Origin: Roseibium sp. TrichSKD4
Lineage (GTDB): Bacteria > Pseudomonadota > Alphaproteobacteria > Rhizobiales > Stappiaceae
Assembly (NCBI RefSeq): GCF_000148725.1
Contig: NZ_GL476314.1
Coordinates: 156,165 to 220,164 of the forward strand
Reading direction: 5' to 3'
DNA: 64,000 bases
Part shown: positions 19,026 to 29,408 of the stretch, in pieces
Layout of the letters: the number at the start of each line of letters is the position of its first letter
Numbering within the stretch: position 1 is the stretch's first letter
The notes under the pieces: generated by a model
What the model saw: the letters and a program-made list of their open reading frames with translations, nothing else
Database searches by the model: none
What the model was told of the DNA's origin: nothing
Program-made: the position numbers and the translations under genes

Positions 19026-19994
19026 TTATTCGGCAGCTTCTGATGTGCTTTGCGAGTCCAGCTCGGCCAGATATTTTTCCGCTTCCAGTGCAGCCATACA
19101 GCCCATTCCGGCAGCCGTTACTGCCTGACGATAAATGTCATCGGTCACGTCGCCAGCTGCAAATACCCCCGGAATGGATGTTTTGGTCGAGTCTGCTTCT
19201 GTGACCAGATAGCCGCCTGCTTTCAATTCCAGCTGGTCCTTGAACAGGTCCACAGATGGTGCGTGACCAATGGCAATGAAGACCCCATCGGTGGAAAGCT
19301 CTTTAGTCTCACCGGTTTTGGCGTGCTTCAGCCGAACACCTGTTACAGCCTTTGGAATTCCGCCACCAAGGATCTCGTCGACAACATGGTCCCAGACGAT
19401 TTCTATTTTCGGATTTTTCTTCAGGCGTTCTTCCAGTATGCGTTCGCAGCGAAGCTCGTCCCGGCGGTGTACCAGAGTGACCTTGGATGCCAGATTGGCG
19501 AGATAGAGCGCTTCTTCTACGGCTGTGTTGCCGCCACCAACCACGACAACTTCCTTGTTGCGGTAGAAAAAGCCGTCACAGGTTGCGCAGGCTGAAACGC
19601 CAGCGCCCATGAATTCAGTTTCAGAGTCCAGCCCAAGCCAGCGTGCTTGCGCGCCTGTCGCAATGACCACGCTGTCTGCGGTGAAGACCGTGCCGCTGTC
19701 CGCTTCGAACCGGAACGGGCGAACGGATAGGTCAGCTTTCGTGATCGTGTCGTAGACGAGCTTTGTGCCGACATTCTCGGCTTGTTTTTGCATCTGCTCC
19801 ATGAGCCAGGGGCCCATGATCGGGTCCGCAAAGCCCGGGTAGTTTTCAACATCTGTGGTGATGGTCAACTGACCGCCTGGTTGAATGCCCTGAACCAGTG
19901 TTGGCTCCAGCATGGCGCGCGCAGCGTATATGGCTGCTGTGTAGCCTGCGGGGCCGGAACCAATAATCAGAAGCTTTGTGTGTTCAGTCGTCAT
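19026..19994 (-). CDS. trxB: Thioredoxin-disulfide reductase
   Basis: A 322-residue FAD enzyme that reduces thioredoxin with NADPH in the cytoplasm. The FAD-binding motif is LLIIGSGPAGYTAAIYAARA near the N-terminus. The redox-active disulfide is CATC in VSACATCDGFF, and the NADPH-binding Rossmann motif follows as VVVVGGGNTAVEEALYLA. The C-terminal FAD segment GVFAAGDVTDDIYRQAVTAAG is intact. A short extra tail (SQSTSEAAE) follows. It probably shares a transcript with the LysR gene downstream. Confidence 0.96.
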   Translation of the reverse strand: MTTEHTKLLIIGSGPAGYTAAIYAARAMLEPTLVQGIQPGGQLTITTDVENYPGFADPIMGPWLMEQMQKQAENVGTKLVYDTITKADLSVRPFRFEADSGTVFTADSVVIATGAQARWLGLDSETEFMGAGVSACATCDGFFYRNKEVVVVGGGNTAVEEALYLANLASKVTLVHRRDELRCERILEERLKKNPKIEIVWDHVVDEILGGGIPKAVTGVRLKHAKTGETKELSTDGVFIAIGHAPSVDLFKDQLELKAGGYLVTEADSTKTSIPGVFAAGDVTDDIYRQAVTAAGMGCMAALEAEKYLAELDSQSTSEAAE

Positions 19995-20060
19995 CTGTAT
20001 CGCCTTGGCATTCTTCTAGCGCGTCTGTGTTGCCGCATCTTAACGGCTTCACCGTTCCTG

Positions 20061-21035
20061 TCATGTGACATTCGCGCTCATATGTGCGGTGTATCGTCTT
20101 TCGATTTCAGCAGCGATGAGCGGTGTTGCATCAATCGGGTCGTAGGTAGTGGTTATAAGCGGCCTGGGAAAGGGGTGCAGGATACCGAGTTCTCTAAGTG
20201 TCGCCAAAAAGCGATCAATTTTTTTGTGACCGCCATTGGGGTGGAAAACATGAATAGGGCGACCGCTAACGGCAGCCTCACCAATCATGTTTGTTGAATC
20301 GGCTGTAACGATAATCGCATCCGCCTTGGCCAGAAACTGCCCCAGGGGGTTCTCCCCCGTACCATCCCAAAGAAAATGTGTGCCATTGACGACAAGTTTT
20401 TCCAAAAAAGTCAGCAAAGGGCGGGGGGTGCGTCTGGAGGTGGTGATCATCAAAGATGCACCTCCGTTATCGCTCACCTCCTCCAGCCCGCGTATCAGGC
20501 GCTTAAAGTCCGCTGTTGTGTACTGGTGGTGTCGACTGTTGCCGCCAACAAGAACAGCGATCCGCTGCGCTGGCAGGTTGTCTATTCGTGGATCCGCAGT
20601 CGCCCGAATGTCTTTAAGGTATCGAGCACTGAACCGATGCGGCGATGTCGGCGTGACCAGAACATTTTCCCCACGCAACGCATCGTGCTCAGGCACCCAT
20701 ATGAAATCAGCGGCTGCTGTACCGGTTCTGGGATCCTTTAGGCAAACGGTGAATACAGCTCCGTTTGAAGCCGATTTCAAATGCCGCAGATAGGCAACAG
20801 CTCGGCGCCCCGAGGCGATGGCAATATCGGGAAGCGGAGGCTTGAGCGGACTATTTGGATTTCGAGATGATTCGCGCGGATCAATGGGGCCGTGGGGCAA
20901 AAACCATGAGAACGGAATGCGGGGGGACACCGTTTTGATTTCGTAATCCCCTCCAAGAGCACAGGCCACTCCTTCGCATTGCGCCAGATCACCTGCTTTT
21001 CCGTCCGTAATCAGCCAGATTCTTGGTAGTTTCAT
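20061..21035 (-). CDS. ELM1-family protein (mitochondrial fission ELM1-like)
   Basis: A 324-residue protein with the family opening IWLITDGKAGDLAQCEGVACALG. Later segments are PDIAIASGRRAVAYLRHLK, RIAVLVGGNSRHHQYT and ADAIIVTADSTNMIGEAAVSGRPIHVFHPNGGH. The last resembles the donor-binding end of GT-B glycosyltransferases, so a sugar-transfer role is possible but unproven. In alphaproteobacteria this gene commonly lies near trxB and lrp, as here. It is divergent from the Lrp gene. Confidence 0.8.
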   Translation of the reverse strand: MKLPRIWLITDGKAGDLAQCEGVACALGGDYEIKTVSPRIPFSWFLPHGPIDPRESSRNPNSPLKPPLPDIAIASGRRAVAYLRHLKSASNGAVFTVCLKDPRTGTAAADFIWVPEHDALRGENVLVTPTSPHRFSARYLKDIRATADPRIDNLPAQRIAVLVGGNSRHHQYTTADFKRLIRGLEEVSDNGGASLMITTSRRTPRPLLTFLEKLVVNGTHFLWDGTGENPLGQFLAKADAIIVTADSTNMIGEAAVSGRPIHVFHPNGGHKKIDRFLATLRELGILHPFPRPLITTTYDPIDATPLIAAEIERRYTAHMSANVT

Positions 21036-21246
21036 GAGATGGACCTGACCTGCGGCAAAAGGAATGACCTATCGTAATGTTTCGAAAATGAGGTGGAAAT
21101 TGTTATAGTCTTGCACGAACGCGCAAAAAATCATACTTCGTTCGCAAAACATAGCCCTTGGACACGCACACTGAATGACACCCACCGCAGGTGCCAAGGC
21201 AAGACCAAAAACAATTCACTGTGGACGTGGCCCGAAGGAGACAAAT

Positions 21247-21717
21247 GTGAAAGCGCGGCTAGACGCCATTGATTGGCACATTCTGAAAGAATTGCAACAA
21301 GACGGTCGAATGACCAATGTTGAGTTGGCTCGCCGCGTCGGAATATCCGCTCCGCCTTGCCTACGCCGTGTGCGCGCATTGGAGGAAGCGGGCCTCGTCT
21401 GCGGGTACCGCACCCTGCTGGATGAAAAGCAGCTTGGCTATGATGTGACTGCCTTTGCCATGGTGGGGCTTCACAGCCAGACAGAAGCGGATCTGGTTGC
21501 CTTTGAAAGCCAAGTGGAAAACTGGAAGCTTGTGCGAGAGAGCTACATGTTGTCCGGCGAAGTGGACTTCTTGCTGAAATGCATCGCGCCTGACCTGCAA
21601 TCCCTTCAGAACTTCATCATCAGTGAACTGACGGCTGCGCCGAATGTTGACAGCGTGCGCACCGCTCTGACGATCAGAAAGACCAAAGATCTTCCGATCG
21701 TTCCAATCGACGAATAG
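21247..21717 (+). CDS. Lrp/AsnC-family transcriptional regulator
   Basis: A 156-residue regulator. The N-terminal helix-turn-helix is LDAIDWHILKELQQDGRMTN followed by VELARRVGISAPPCLRRVRALEEAG. The C-terminal RAM domain that binds amino acids covers about residues 65-145 (DVTAFAMVGLHSQTEADLVAFE, SGEVDFLLKCIAPD). GTG 21247 is chosen because AAGGAG ends 6 nt upstream; the longer frame from 21175 has no such site. Which amino acid it senses is not visible. Confidence 0.9.
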   Translation: MKARLDAIDWHILKELQQDGRMTNVELARRVGISAPPCLRRVRALEEAGLVCGYRTLLDEKQLGYDVTAFAMVGLHSQTEADLVAFESQVENWKLVRESYMLSGEVDFLLKCIAPDLQSLQNFIISELTAAPNVDSVRTALTIRKTKDLPIVPIDE

Positions 21718-21742
21718 TCACTGCTGGATGCAGTGTCCGGGC

Positions 21743-22024
21743 TTAAGCGGATGATTGAGAAACGCGACGAAGGCGTTTCTTCAGACGGCCGATGAGGCTG
21801 ATATCATTGAGTGCTTTGGCAACAAGCGTAAAACTGATAGCCAGAAGTAGGCAGTGAGCAACAGCGACCAGCACTAGTGGCATCTCATACACGTAGGTGT
21901 TCAGGTAGGGATCAATTTCCTCGGTCCCTGTGTAGAGGCGATTACGGACGACATCTTTGTAGCTGGAGACAGTTCGTGCGCTGCCAGACTTGAGGAAGCC
22001 CAATCCATACACCAGCGACATCAC
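21743..22024 (-). CDS. Small one-helix membrane protein
   Basis: A 93-residue protein. A single hydrophobic helix at about residues 48-70 (MPLVLVAVAHCLLLAISFTLVA) is preceded by a polar segment (SYKDVVRNRLYTGTEEIDPY) and followed by a basic tail (RLKKRLRRVSQ). The basic tail suggests a cytosolic C-terminus. I do not recognise it. It is convergent with the Lrp gene and lies downstream of greA on the same strand. Confidence 0.5.
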   Translation of the reverse strand: MMSLVYGLGFLKSGSARTVSSYKDVVRNRLYTGTEEIDPYLNTYVYEMPLVLVAVAHCLLLAISFTLVAKALNDISLIGRLKKRLRRVSQSSA

Positions 22025-22111
22025 TACCCCGACGCCTGCTCAAATCCAGAGTAAACTACTCCTTTTTGAACAAGCGTCAAAGGCGAAGATTTCTAAATTG
22101 CACGTTTGGCT

Positions 22112-22585
22112 TCAGACATATTCAACAGCAGTAATCTCGTAAGCGCGGGCTCCACCAGGAGCTGCCACTTCTACGCTGTCACCTTCAGTCTTGCCGATCA
22201 GGGCACGCGCAATGGGGGAGGAGATTGAAATCTTGTGCTGTTTCACATCGGCTTCGACATCACCGACGATCATATATTTCTTTTCTTCTTCCGTATCTTC
22301 ATCAACGAGAGACACAGTTGCGCCGAATTTGATCACATCGCCAGACATCTTTGAAACATCAATGACTTCGGCACGGGACAGTTTGTCTTCCAATTCCGCG
22401 ACCCGGCCTTCGTTGTGGCTCTGCGCTTCCTTGGCCGCATGGTATTCGGCATTTTCCGACAAATCGCCATGTGCACGGGCTTCTGCAATCGCCTCCACAA
22501 TCCGTGGGCGCTCGACAGAAGTACGCTGCTTCAATTCCTCCTGAAGCATCGCGTAGCCGTCTGTGGTCATCGGCACTTTTTCCAT
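22112..22585 (-). CDS. greA: Transcription elongation factor GreA
   Basis: A 157-residue factor that rescues backtracked RNA polymerase by stimulating transcript cleavage. The N-terminal coiled coil has the signature [23 protein letters not shown]; the acidic D and E of DLSENAEY are the residues that reach the polymerase active site. The C-terminal globular domain (about 80-157) includes [19 protein letters not shown]. The length is standard. It lies 113 bp beyond carB's stop, separated by carB's terminator. Confidence 0.96.
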   Translation of the reverse strand: MEKVPMTTDGYAMLQEELKQRTSVERPRIVEAIAEARAHGDLSENAEYHAAKEAQSHNEGRVAELEDKLSRAEVIDVSKMSGDVIKFGATVSLVDEDTEEEKKYMIVGDVEADVKQHKISISSPIARALIGKTEGDSVEVAAPGGARAYEITAVEYV

Positions 22586-22639
22586 GGGTCTCAGACCTTC
22601 AGGTTATTGGGCCCCCCTTTCACGAGGGCCACGGAATAA

Positions 22640-22677
22640 AAAATAGTCCAGCCGGAAAAGGTGTCCCCTTTTCCGGC
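22640..22677 (-). terminator. Rho-independent terminator of carB
   Basis: A perfect 11-bp stem (22651-22661 with 22667-22677, 5-nt loop), followed leftward by TGGACTATTTTTTATT. It separates carB from greA. Confidence 0.8.
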
Positions 22678-22698
22678 CGGATAGGTGTCAGTTTAACC

Positions 22699-25600
22699 CT
22701 AGGCGAAGTAGGATTGCAAAGGTTTCACTTCAAGGGTTCCGGCCTTGTGGGCAACAATTCCTTTTGCTGCGGCAATCGAACCGGCCAATGTTGTGTAATA
22801 TGGCACCTTGTTGACCAACGCTGCACGGCGCATAGAGCGGCTGTCTGCGATAGCTTGTGCGCCTTCCGTCGTGTTGAAAACCAGCTGGACTTCACCGTTT
22901 TTCACCGCGTCAACGATGTGCGGACGACCTTCCATCACCTTGTTGATCTGTTCGCAGGCAACGCCGTGTTCTGTCAGGAATTTCTGTGTTCCGGATGTTG
23001 CGATGATGCGGAAACCAGCCTCTTCTAGACTTTTCATTGCGTCCAAAACAGCTTCCTTGTCCGCATCGCGCATGGAGATGAATACGGTTCCTTCCTCTGG
23101 AACACCCGTTCCGCTGGCGATTTGCGACTTGGCGAAGGCTGTGCCGAATTTATTGTCCAGCCCCATGACTTCACCGGTCGAGCGCATTTCTGGACCGAGG
23201 ATCGTATCCACGCCCTGAAAACGCGCGAATGGGAAGACCGCTTCCTTGACTGCAATGTGGTCGAATTTCTTTTCTTCCAACCGTAAAGAGGCAAGGCTTT
23301 CGCCGGCCATGACGCGGCTGGCGATCTTGGCCACCGGATCGCCGATGGTTTTGGCTACAAACGGAACCGTTCTTGAGGCGCGCGGATTGACCTCAAGCAC
23401 ATAGATTTCGCCGTCCTTGATTGCGTATTGGACGTTCATCAATCCGCCAACTTCAAGAGCTAGTGCCATTTCGCGTGTCTGACGCTTTAGTTCTGCAATC
23501 ATGTCCTCGGAAAGAGAGAAAGGCGGAAGGGAACAGGCGCTGTCCCCGGAGTGAATACCGGCTTCTTCGATGTGCTCCATGATGCCGCAGACGAACACAT
23601 CCTTGCCATCACACAGGGCGTCAACGTCTACCTCAATCGCACCTTCCAGATAGCGGTCAAACAGCAGCGGGTTCGTGCCAAGCACTGTGTTGATTTGGCC
23701 CGTCTTGTCGTTCGGATATTTGGCTCGAACGTCTGCAGGAACCAGTTCCGGGAGGGTGCCCAAAAGATAGGAGTTCAACTGCTCTTCGTCCCGGATGATC
23801 TGCATGGCGCGGCCACCTAGAACATAGGACGGACGCACGACAAGTGGGAGGCCCAGCTGGCTTGCAATCAGCCGACCTTGTTCCACTGAATAGGCAATGC
23901 CGTTTTCCGGCTGCTTCAAATCAAGCTTGATCAGCAGCTTCTGGAACCGGTCACGGTCTTCAGCAAGGTCGATCATGTCGGGCGCTGTGCCTAGGATCGG
24001 AACATCGGCCTTTACGAGCGTCTGAGCCAGTTTCAGCGGTGTTTGACCACCAAACTGGACGATTACACCGTGAAGGGTGCCTTTAGACTGCTCAACCTTG
24101 ATGATCTCCAGAACGTCTTCATCGGTGAGCGGCTCAAAATAAAGTCGGTCCGATGTGTCATAGTCGGTGGAGACGGTTTCGGGGTTGCAGTTTACCATGA
24201 TGGTTTCATACCCAGCGTCTTCCAGAGCGAAGGCGGCATGACAGCAGCAATAGTCAAACTCAATGCCCTGGCCGATCCGGTTCGGGCCACCACCGAGAAT
24301 AACAACCTTCTTGCGCTCAGACGGTGCTGCCTCGCAAGCAGGTGCACCCATGAACGGTTTTTCATAGGTTGAGTACATATAGGCGGTCGGCGAAGCGAAT
24401 TCGGCGGCACATGTGTCGATGCGCTTGTAAACTGGATGGATATCGTGTTCTTCGCGCAGGGTCGCAATGTCTTCTGCGTTGACGCCAGTCAGCGCGGCTA
24501 AACGTGCGTCAGAAAAGCCCATACCCTTCAGCATGCGCAGGTTCTGGGCATCTTTGGGCATGCCGTTCGCACGGATTTTGGCTTCGGTTGCAACAATCGC
24601 TGACATTTGCTCAAGGAACCAAGGGTTGATCCCGGAGGCCTTGTAGATGTCTTCGTTGCTCATTCCCAAGCGCATGGCCTGTGCCACATGCAAAATACGC
24701 TCCGGTGTCGGAGTTGCGACGGCAGAGCGAATGGCATTTTCGTCATTGCCCTGTCCCATGCCAGGAATATCGGTTTCATCCAAACCGGACAGTCCGGTTT
24801 CCAGGCCGCGCAGTGCTTTCTGGAAACTTTCAGCAAAGGTCCGGCCAATGGCCATCACTTCCCCAACCGATTTCATGGCAGTGGTCAGGACCGGATCAGA
24901 GCCCGGGAACTTCTCGAAAGCAAACCGGGGGATCTTGGTGACAACATAGTCAATGGACGGCTCAAAGGACGCCGGTGTGGCGCCGCCGGTGATGTCGTTT
25001 TCCAGCTCATCCAGTGTATAGCCAACGGCAAGCTTTGCCGCGATCTTTGCGATCGGGAAACCTGTTGCCTTGGAGGCGAGGGCGGACGAGCGCGACACAC
25101 GAGGGTTCATTTCGATGACCACAAGGCGTCCATTGTCTGGATTGACCGCGAACTGAACGTTGGAGCCACCGGTTTCAACGCCAATCTCACGCAGGACTGC
25201 GATCGATGCGTCCCGCATGATCTGGTATTCTTTGTCGGTAAGGGTCAGCGCCGGGGCGACTGTAATGGAGTCACCCGTGTGCACGCCCATCGGGTCGACG
25301 TTTTCAATCGAACAAATAATGATGCAGTTGTCCGCCTTGTCGCGGACGACTTCCATTTCATATTCTTTCCAACCGAGCAGGCTTTCGTCGATCAGAACCT
25401 GGCCGACTGGGGAAGCATCGATGCCGGATTTGGCAATGGCTTCGAATTCTTCCTTGTTATAGGCAACCCCGCCACCTGTGCCGCCAAGTGTAAAGGCAGG
25501 GCGAATAATGGCCGGCAGCCCAATATCGTCCAGCGCGCGCATGGCTTCCAGAAGGCCGGCGTTCCGATCATAACCTTTGATTTTGCCGTTCTCATCGCGG

Positions 25601-26061
25601 ATTGCCGGAGAGGAAGCAATGGCTGCACGTGGGTTTTCCAGCCCGATGGTATCCATGGCTGCCCGGAACTTCTCGCGATCCTCGGCTTTTTCGATCACAT
25701 CGGCTTTGGCGCCGATCATCTGTACGCCGAATTCTTCCAGAACACCCATTTGCTCCAGATCGAGCGCACAGTTCAGTGCGGTCTGGCCGCCCATGGTTGG
25801 AAGCAGGGCGTCCGGACGTTCCTTTTCGATGATCTTGGCGACAATCTCTGGTGTGATCGGTTCGATATATGTTGCGTCAGCCAGATCCGGATCCGTCATG
25901 ATGGTGGCCGGATTCGAGTTCACCAGAATGATGCGATAGCCCTCTTCTCGGAGTGCCTTGCAAGCCTGTGTCCCGGAATAGTCGAACTCACAGGCCTGAC
26001 CAATTACGATCGGACCTGCGCCGATAATCAAAATGGAAGAGATATCAGTGCGTTTTGGCAT
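22699..26061 (-). CDS. carB: Carbamoyl-phosphate synthase large subunit
   Basis: A 1120-residue enzyme that makes carbamoyl phosphate from bicarbonate, ATP and ammonia delivered by CarA, feeding arginine and pyrimidine synthesis. Two homologous halves are visible: each has a [19 protein letters not shown]-type start and an ATP-grasp region ([12 protein letters not shown] in the first, [13 protein letters not shown] in the second) with [18 protein letters not shown] and [18 protein letters not shown]. The C-terminal 140 residues are the MGS-like allosteric domain. ATG 26061 is the standard start ([18 protein letters not shown]). carA lies 1.9 kb upstream, with two regulator genes in between. 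Confidence 0.97.
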   Translation of the reverse strand: MPKRTDISSILIIGAGPIVIGQACEFDYSGTQACKALREEGYRIILVNSNPATIMTDPDLADATYIEPITPEIVAKIIEKERPDALLPTMGGQTALNCALDLEQMGVLEEFGVQMIGAKADVIEKAEDREKFRAAMDTIGLENPRAAIASSPAIRDENGKIKGYDRNAGLLEAMRALDDIGLPAIIRPAFTLGGTGGGVAYNKEEFEAIAKSGIDASPVGQVLIDESLLGWKEYEMEVVRDKADNCIIICSIENVDPMGVHTGDSITVAPALTLTDKEYQIMRDASIAVLREIGVETGGSNVQFAVNPDNGRLVVIEMNPRVSRSSALASKATGFPIAKIAAKLAVGYTLDELENDITGGATPASFEPSIDYVVTKIPRFAFEKFPGSDPVLTTAMKSVGEVMAIGRTFAESFQKALRGLETGLSGLDETDIPGMGQGNDENAIRSAVATPTPERILHVAQAMRLGMSNEDIYKASGINPWFLEQMSAIVATEAKIRANGMPKDAQNLRMLKGMGFSDARLAALTGVNAEDIATLREEHDIHPVYKRIDTCAAEFASPTAYMYSTYEKPFMGAPACEAAPSERKKVVILGGGPNRIGQGIEFDYCCCHAAFALEDAGYETIMVNCNPETVSTDYDTSDRLYFEPLTDEDVLEIIKVEQSKGTLHGVIVQFGGQTPLKLAQTLVKADVPILGTAPDMIDLAEDRDRFQKLLIKLDLKQPENGIAYSVEQGRLIASQLGLPLVVRPSYVLGGRAMQIIRDEEQLNSYLLGTLPELVPADVRAKYPNDKTGQINTVLGTNPLLFDRYLEGAIEVDVDALCDGKDVFVCGIMEHIEEAGIHSGDSACSLPPFSLSEDMIAELKRQTREMALALEVGGLMNVQYAIKDGEIYVLEVNPRASRTVPFVAKTIGDPVAKIASRVMAGESLASLRLEEKKFDHIAVKEAVFPFARFQGVDTILGPEMRSTGEVMGLDNKFGTAFAKSQIASGTGVPEEGTVFISMRDADKEAVLDAMKSLEEAGFRIIATSGTQKFLTEHGVACEQINKVMEGRPHIVDAVKNGEVQLVFNTTEGAQAIADSRSMRRAALVNKVPYYTTLAGSIAAAKGIVAHKAGTLEVKPLQSYFA

Positions 26062-26249
26062 CAGGGCTCGCAGCGGCCGTTCCAGATTTCAGGCGCAGTT
26101 ATGGCCTGCCGGTCCGGCTCGTTCCAGTATGAGTGACAATGTTGGCTGAGCGCGTCTTATAGGCAAAAGGGTCTGCTGTGGGAACCCCGTCAAAGCCGCA
26201 AACTGCGTTTTGTTTGTGATTTGTAGGGCAAAGTTGCATTGGCCGAAGA

Positions 26250-26522
26250 TCACGGGGCGGGATTTGTGTCCGCTAGAAGGGGGGTTTGTCCATCAAAATC
26301 ATCTATTCCGTTTGAAAGGGCATAGCAGGCCAGACGGATTGATTTTGGGATTTCAACTGGTCGTCCTTCGCGGTTTCCCTTCTCATAATATTGGATCATG
26401 CGTTTTTTCAGCCCAAGCTGATCTGCTGCATCCTTTTGTTTCAGTCCGAGGGAACGTCTCCACTCGCGGAATTGTTCCGGCGTCATAACCGGAGTTTTTT
26501 TCGTGGGTTTTGTCTCAGCCAT
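26250..26522 (-). CDS. XRE-family helix-turn-helix protein
   Basis: A 90-residue DNA-binding protein. The helix-turn-helix is TPEQFREWRRSLGLKQKDAA followed by DQLGLKKRMIQYYEKGNREG and KSIRLACYALSNGI, a Cro/cI fold with little else attached. Its target is unknown. It is a single gene upstream of carB on the same strand, 188 bp away, and next to the AT-rich non-coding stretch. Confidence 0.75.
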   Translation of the reverse strand: MAETKPTKKTPVMTPEQFREWRRSLGLKQKDAADQLGLKKRMIQYYEKGNREGRPVEIPKSIRLACYALSNGIDDFDGQTPLLADTNPAP

Positions 26523-27410
26523 GACTGACGACTGCCTTCATTCCAGATCCTTCGAACCGCGTGATATGGCGATCCTTATACACCTCACTAAAAATCCTGT
26601 TGATACGACCCTGTCAATCTTCATGTGCACTGAGTGCTTTTGGGTGTCGTAAAGTCCTGCAACCTTGCGGAAGCAGTCGGAGAGGATGTCCTTTTCTCTT
26701 CGGAAGGTTGTTAAAAAATATATCGAGTGTGGAAACTATTATTGCCAATGTAAAACTTCTTTTTGAATCTCTAGTATTGTTAGAATTATCAATATAAATT
26801 CTGCTAATTTGTAATTTGATTTGCAAAAAGTGTCGCTGAGGATTAATGAGTGTTAATTCAGTTCCTTTGCGTAACTTAATTAAAATCATAAATTGTATTT
26901 TTTGCTTAGGTATACCCGTATTATTTCCATTGTTAATCTTTGCTTGAGTGTACCCTGCGTAATATTTCTTCCTATGGTAAGTATATTTTTTTGCAACTAC
27001 CAAAGAACATCTATGCTGTATTTCTCATGTATAAATTATCGATAATAAATATTGCTAGTTTAACTTGAGGTTATGTTTTGATGAATTTGCGTTTATCTAT
27101 GATCTTGTTTTAGATTTTTTAATATTGAAACTTTAGAAATGCTCTAGATGATGCGGGATTTTTTCCGTATTTTTTGCAAATTAACGAAAAAATGAAAAGA
27201 AAATGGATTTATTAACCCTGCAATAGTAGCAAAGTGACATCTATGTGATGTAAAAAGTTTTCGGCTCAACCGGCCAAATCAGTTGGTTGGACCTAAAAGT
27301 GGCAGAGATTTCGGCATGTGGGGCCTGACGTTGAGGAGAGGTGGGTTTCTCCTCGGAAGACGGCGCCGGACCTCTGTGAAAACCAAAACGAAAATGATCG
27401 GGCAAGAAAA
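26523..27410. other. AT-rich gene desert
   Basis: About 890 bp without a convincing gene. From about 26,700 to 27,240 the sequence is strikingly AT-rich compared with the neighbours. The open frames in it are low-complexity (Lys, Asn and Ile runs) without ribosome-binding sites. The right end holds the MerR gene's leader. I saw no tRNA, repeat array or transposon end. Confidence 0.5.
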
Positions 27411-27854
27411 ATGAATAGTGTAGCAACAAAAATGGTGGTGGTTCCGGATATTGCGGGACCTGTGACAAACGTTACGGACGATGAGCAGATCCTCGCGATC
27501 TCCGAAATGTCCGAACTGTTTGGAGTGACACTTCGTACTCTGCGTTTCTATGAGGAAAAAGGGTTGCTTAACCCGGTGCGTCGCGGCGCTCGCCGCTTTT
27601 ATGCACCAAAGGACGTGGCTCGCATGCGGGTCATTCTTCAGGTTAAAAAGATCGGTTTGACACTTGCGGAGATCCGTCAGGTCATCAAGCTGGTTGAAAG
27701 CAACTCGCCGAAGGATGCCCAATACACCGAACTGCGTGACATTTGCACAAGCCAGCAAGAGCTGCTGATGGAACAGAAGGCCGCCCTCGACGAACAAGTC
27801 GAAGAAGTGAACGGTATTCTGAACGCATTCGAAGAGCTGTTGGCAAAGCACTAA
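27411..27854 (+). CDS. MerR-family transcriptional regulator
   Basis: A 147-residue regulator. The winged helix is ILAISEMSELFGVTLRTLRF, then YEEKGLLNPVRRGARRFYAP (residues about 27-66) with KDVARMRVILQVKKIGLTLAEI. It is followed by a coiled-coil dimerisation helix (LRDICTSQQELLMEQKAALD onwards). No metal-binding cysteine pair is present in the C-terminal part: the single Cys in RDICTS is isolated. It therefore more likely senses a small molecule or works constitutively. ATG 27411 has only a weak upstream site; a GTG 93 bp earlier is in frame but reads through unlikely sequence. Confidence 0.85.
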   Translation: MNSVATKMVVVPDIAGPVTNVTDDEQILAISEMSELFGVTLRTLRFYEEKGLLNPVRRGARRFYAPKDVARMRVILQVKKIGLTLAEIRQVIKLVESNSPKDAQYTELRDICTSQQELLMEQKAALDEQVEEVNGILNAFEELLAKH

Positions 27855-27881
27855 GTCAGCTTTTTGACAGTTTGACAGAAC

Positions 27882-27914
27882 CGGCGCGTGGGCTCTGCTC
27901 ACGCGCCGTTTTTT
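27882..27914 (+). terminator. Terminator of the MerR gene
   Basis: A perfect 9-bp GC stem (27882-27890 with 27900-27908, 9-nt loop) followed by TTTTTTG, 27 nt after the stop. Confidence 0.85.
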
Positions 27915-27928
27915 GTTTGATGTCAGAA

Positions 27929-27958
27929 ACAAAAAAGGCCGCGAAACCGCGACCTTTT
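27929..27958 (-). terminator. Terminator of carA
   Basis: A 10-bp stem with one C-A mismatch and a 4-nt loop; the leftward base is T-rich (CCTTTTTTG). It is placed 26 nt after the carA stop, back to back with the MerR terminator. Confidence 0.7.
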
Positions 27959-27983
27959 CTTGGAAATCTGGGAGCTATAGAAC

Positions 27984-29165
27984 TCAGGCAGCTTTTTGAC
28001 CGCGCATCATGTCCGTGAACCTTTGAAACAGATAGTGGCTGTCGCGCGGTCCGGGCGAGGCTTCCGGGTGGTATTGAACCGAGAAGGCTGGTTTGGTCTT
28101 GTGGCGCAGGCCGCAGTTTGAACCATCGAACAAAGACACGTGGGTCTGCTCGACATCCTCTGGCAGGCTTTCAGCATCCACGGCAAAGCCATGGTTCATC
28201 GAAGTGATCTCAACCTTGCCGGTTGTGTGATCAAATACCGGGTGATTGGCACCATGGTGGCCTTGGTGCATTTTGACGGTCGTTCCACCGAGGGCGAGCG
28301 CCAGCATCTGGTGCCCAAGACAAATCCCGAAAGTCGGAACACCCTTTTCAACGATCGACTTGATTGTTGTCAGGGCATATTCGCCCGTGGCTGCCGGGTC
28401 GCCGGGGCCATTTGAGAGAAACACGCCGTCTGGCTTGTGGCTCAAAACGTCTTCAGCAGTCGCTGTTGCCGGAAGGACGGTCACATCACAGCCCGCATCC
28501 GTCAAAAGCCGGAGAATGTTGCGCTTCACACCAAAGTCCAGTGCAACCACCTTGAAGTCGTGCGGGTTGGCCGTTGCGTATCCGCTTTCCCACTTCCAGG
28601 TCGTTTCGTTCCAGGTGTGCGACTGTGTCGTCGAAACGCCTTTGGCCAAGTCCATGCCTTCAAGGCCGGGCCATTCGGCTGCCTGCTTCTTCAAGGCTTC
28701 AATATCAAAGGAGCCATCTGGGCTGTGGGCGATCACCGCATTTGGAACGCCTTGTTCCCGGATTAATGAGGTGAGCGCGCGCGTATCAATGCCGCTGATC
28801 GCAATCAGGTTTCGGGCTTTCAGCCATTCATCAAGGTGCCGGGTGGCGCGGTAGTTTACCGGGTCGGTGATATCAGTGGCGAGAACCGCTCCGCGGATAC
28901 CGCTGTTGGAAGCTGCATTCACCGTCTCGATATCGTCTTCATTCGTTCCCACATTGCCGATATGTGGAAAAGTGAAGGTAATGATTTGTCCTGCATAGGA
29001 CGGGTCTGTCAGGATTTCCTGATAGCCGGTCATGGCGGTGTTGAAGCAGACTTCGCCAACGGCTTCGCCGGTCGCGCCGAGGCCATAACCTTCGATAATG
29101 CGGCCGTCGGCCAACACAATTAGGGCGGTCGCCGGTTTGGAGGACCATGCGTCTGCAGTCGTCAT
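27984..29165 (-). CDS. carA: Carbamoyl-phosphate synthase small subunit
   Basis: A 393-residue glutaminase subunit that supplies ammonia to CarB. The N-terminal domain has GYGLGATGEAVGEVCFNTAM, then TGYQEILTDPSYAGQIITFT. The class I amidotransferase domain has VALDFGVKRNILRLL, the nucleophile in GICLGHQMLALALGG, and the His-Glu pair in SVQYHPEASPGP. I chose ATG 29165 (MTTADAWSSKPATALIVL) because it gives the standard length; the open frame runs 166 codons further but that part is unrelated sequence that overlaps the yqeY promoter region. Confidence 0.95.
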   Translation of the reverse strand: MTTADAWSSKPATALIVLADGRIIEGYGLGATGEAVGEVCFNTAMTGYQEILTDPSYAGQIITFTFPHIGNVGTNEDDIETVNAASNSGIRGAVLATDITDPVNYRATRHLDEWLKARNLIAISGIDTRALTSLIREQGVPNAVIAHSPDGSFDIEALKKQAAEWPGLEGMDLAKGVSTTQSHTWNETTWKWESGYATANPHDFKVVALDFGVKRNILRLLTDAGCDVTVLPATATAEDVLSHKPDGVFLSNGPGDPAATGEYALTTIKSIVEKGVPTFGICLGHQMLALALGGTTVKMHQGHHGANHPVFDHTTGKVEITSMNHGFAVDAESLPEDVEQTHVSLFDGSNCGLRHKTKPAFSVQYHPEASPGPRDSHYLFQRFTDMMRGQKAA

Positions 29166-29408
29166 GTCTTGTATCCAGATGTTGTTGGTGCCATCATGCG
29201 CTGCAGATAGAGGCAACTTGTTCGGAGAAAGGCCGCTTCGTTCCGTCTGCATTAAGCGCGGGACTCTATGGGAAGTGCGCAAAATCGTCAACACGGTTCC
29301 TGCTAAAAAAATGCTTTCAATTTCAACAGCTTGTCGGTAATCAGCTTTGTGCGTGTCTTTTGCACGCACCAATAGGGTGGCCCGTGTGCGTTCGGGCAGG
29401 ATAACAGT

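Noticed and set aside
24607-26136. A 509-codon plus-strand frame opposite carB
   Set aside because: It is antisense to a highly conserved gene and its product has no coherent motif.
26614-27003. A 129-codon minus-strand gene in the AT-rich desert
   Set aside because: Lys/Asn/Ile-rich composition caused by low GC, no start signal and no motif.
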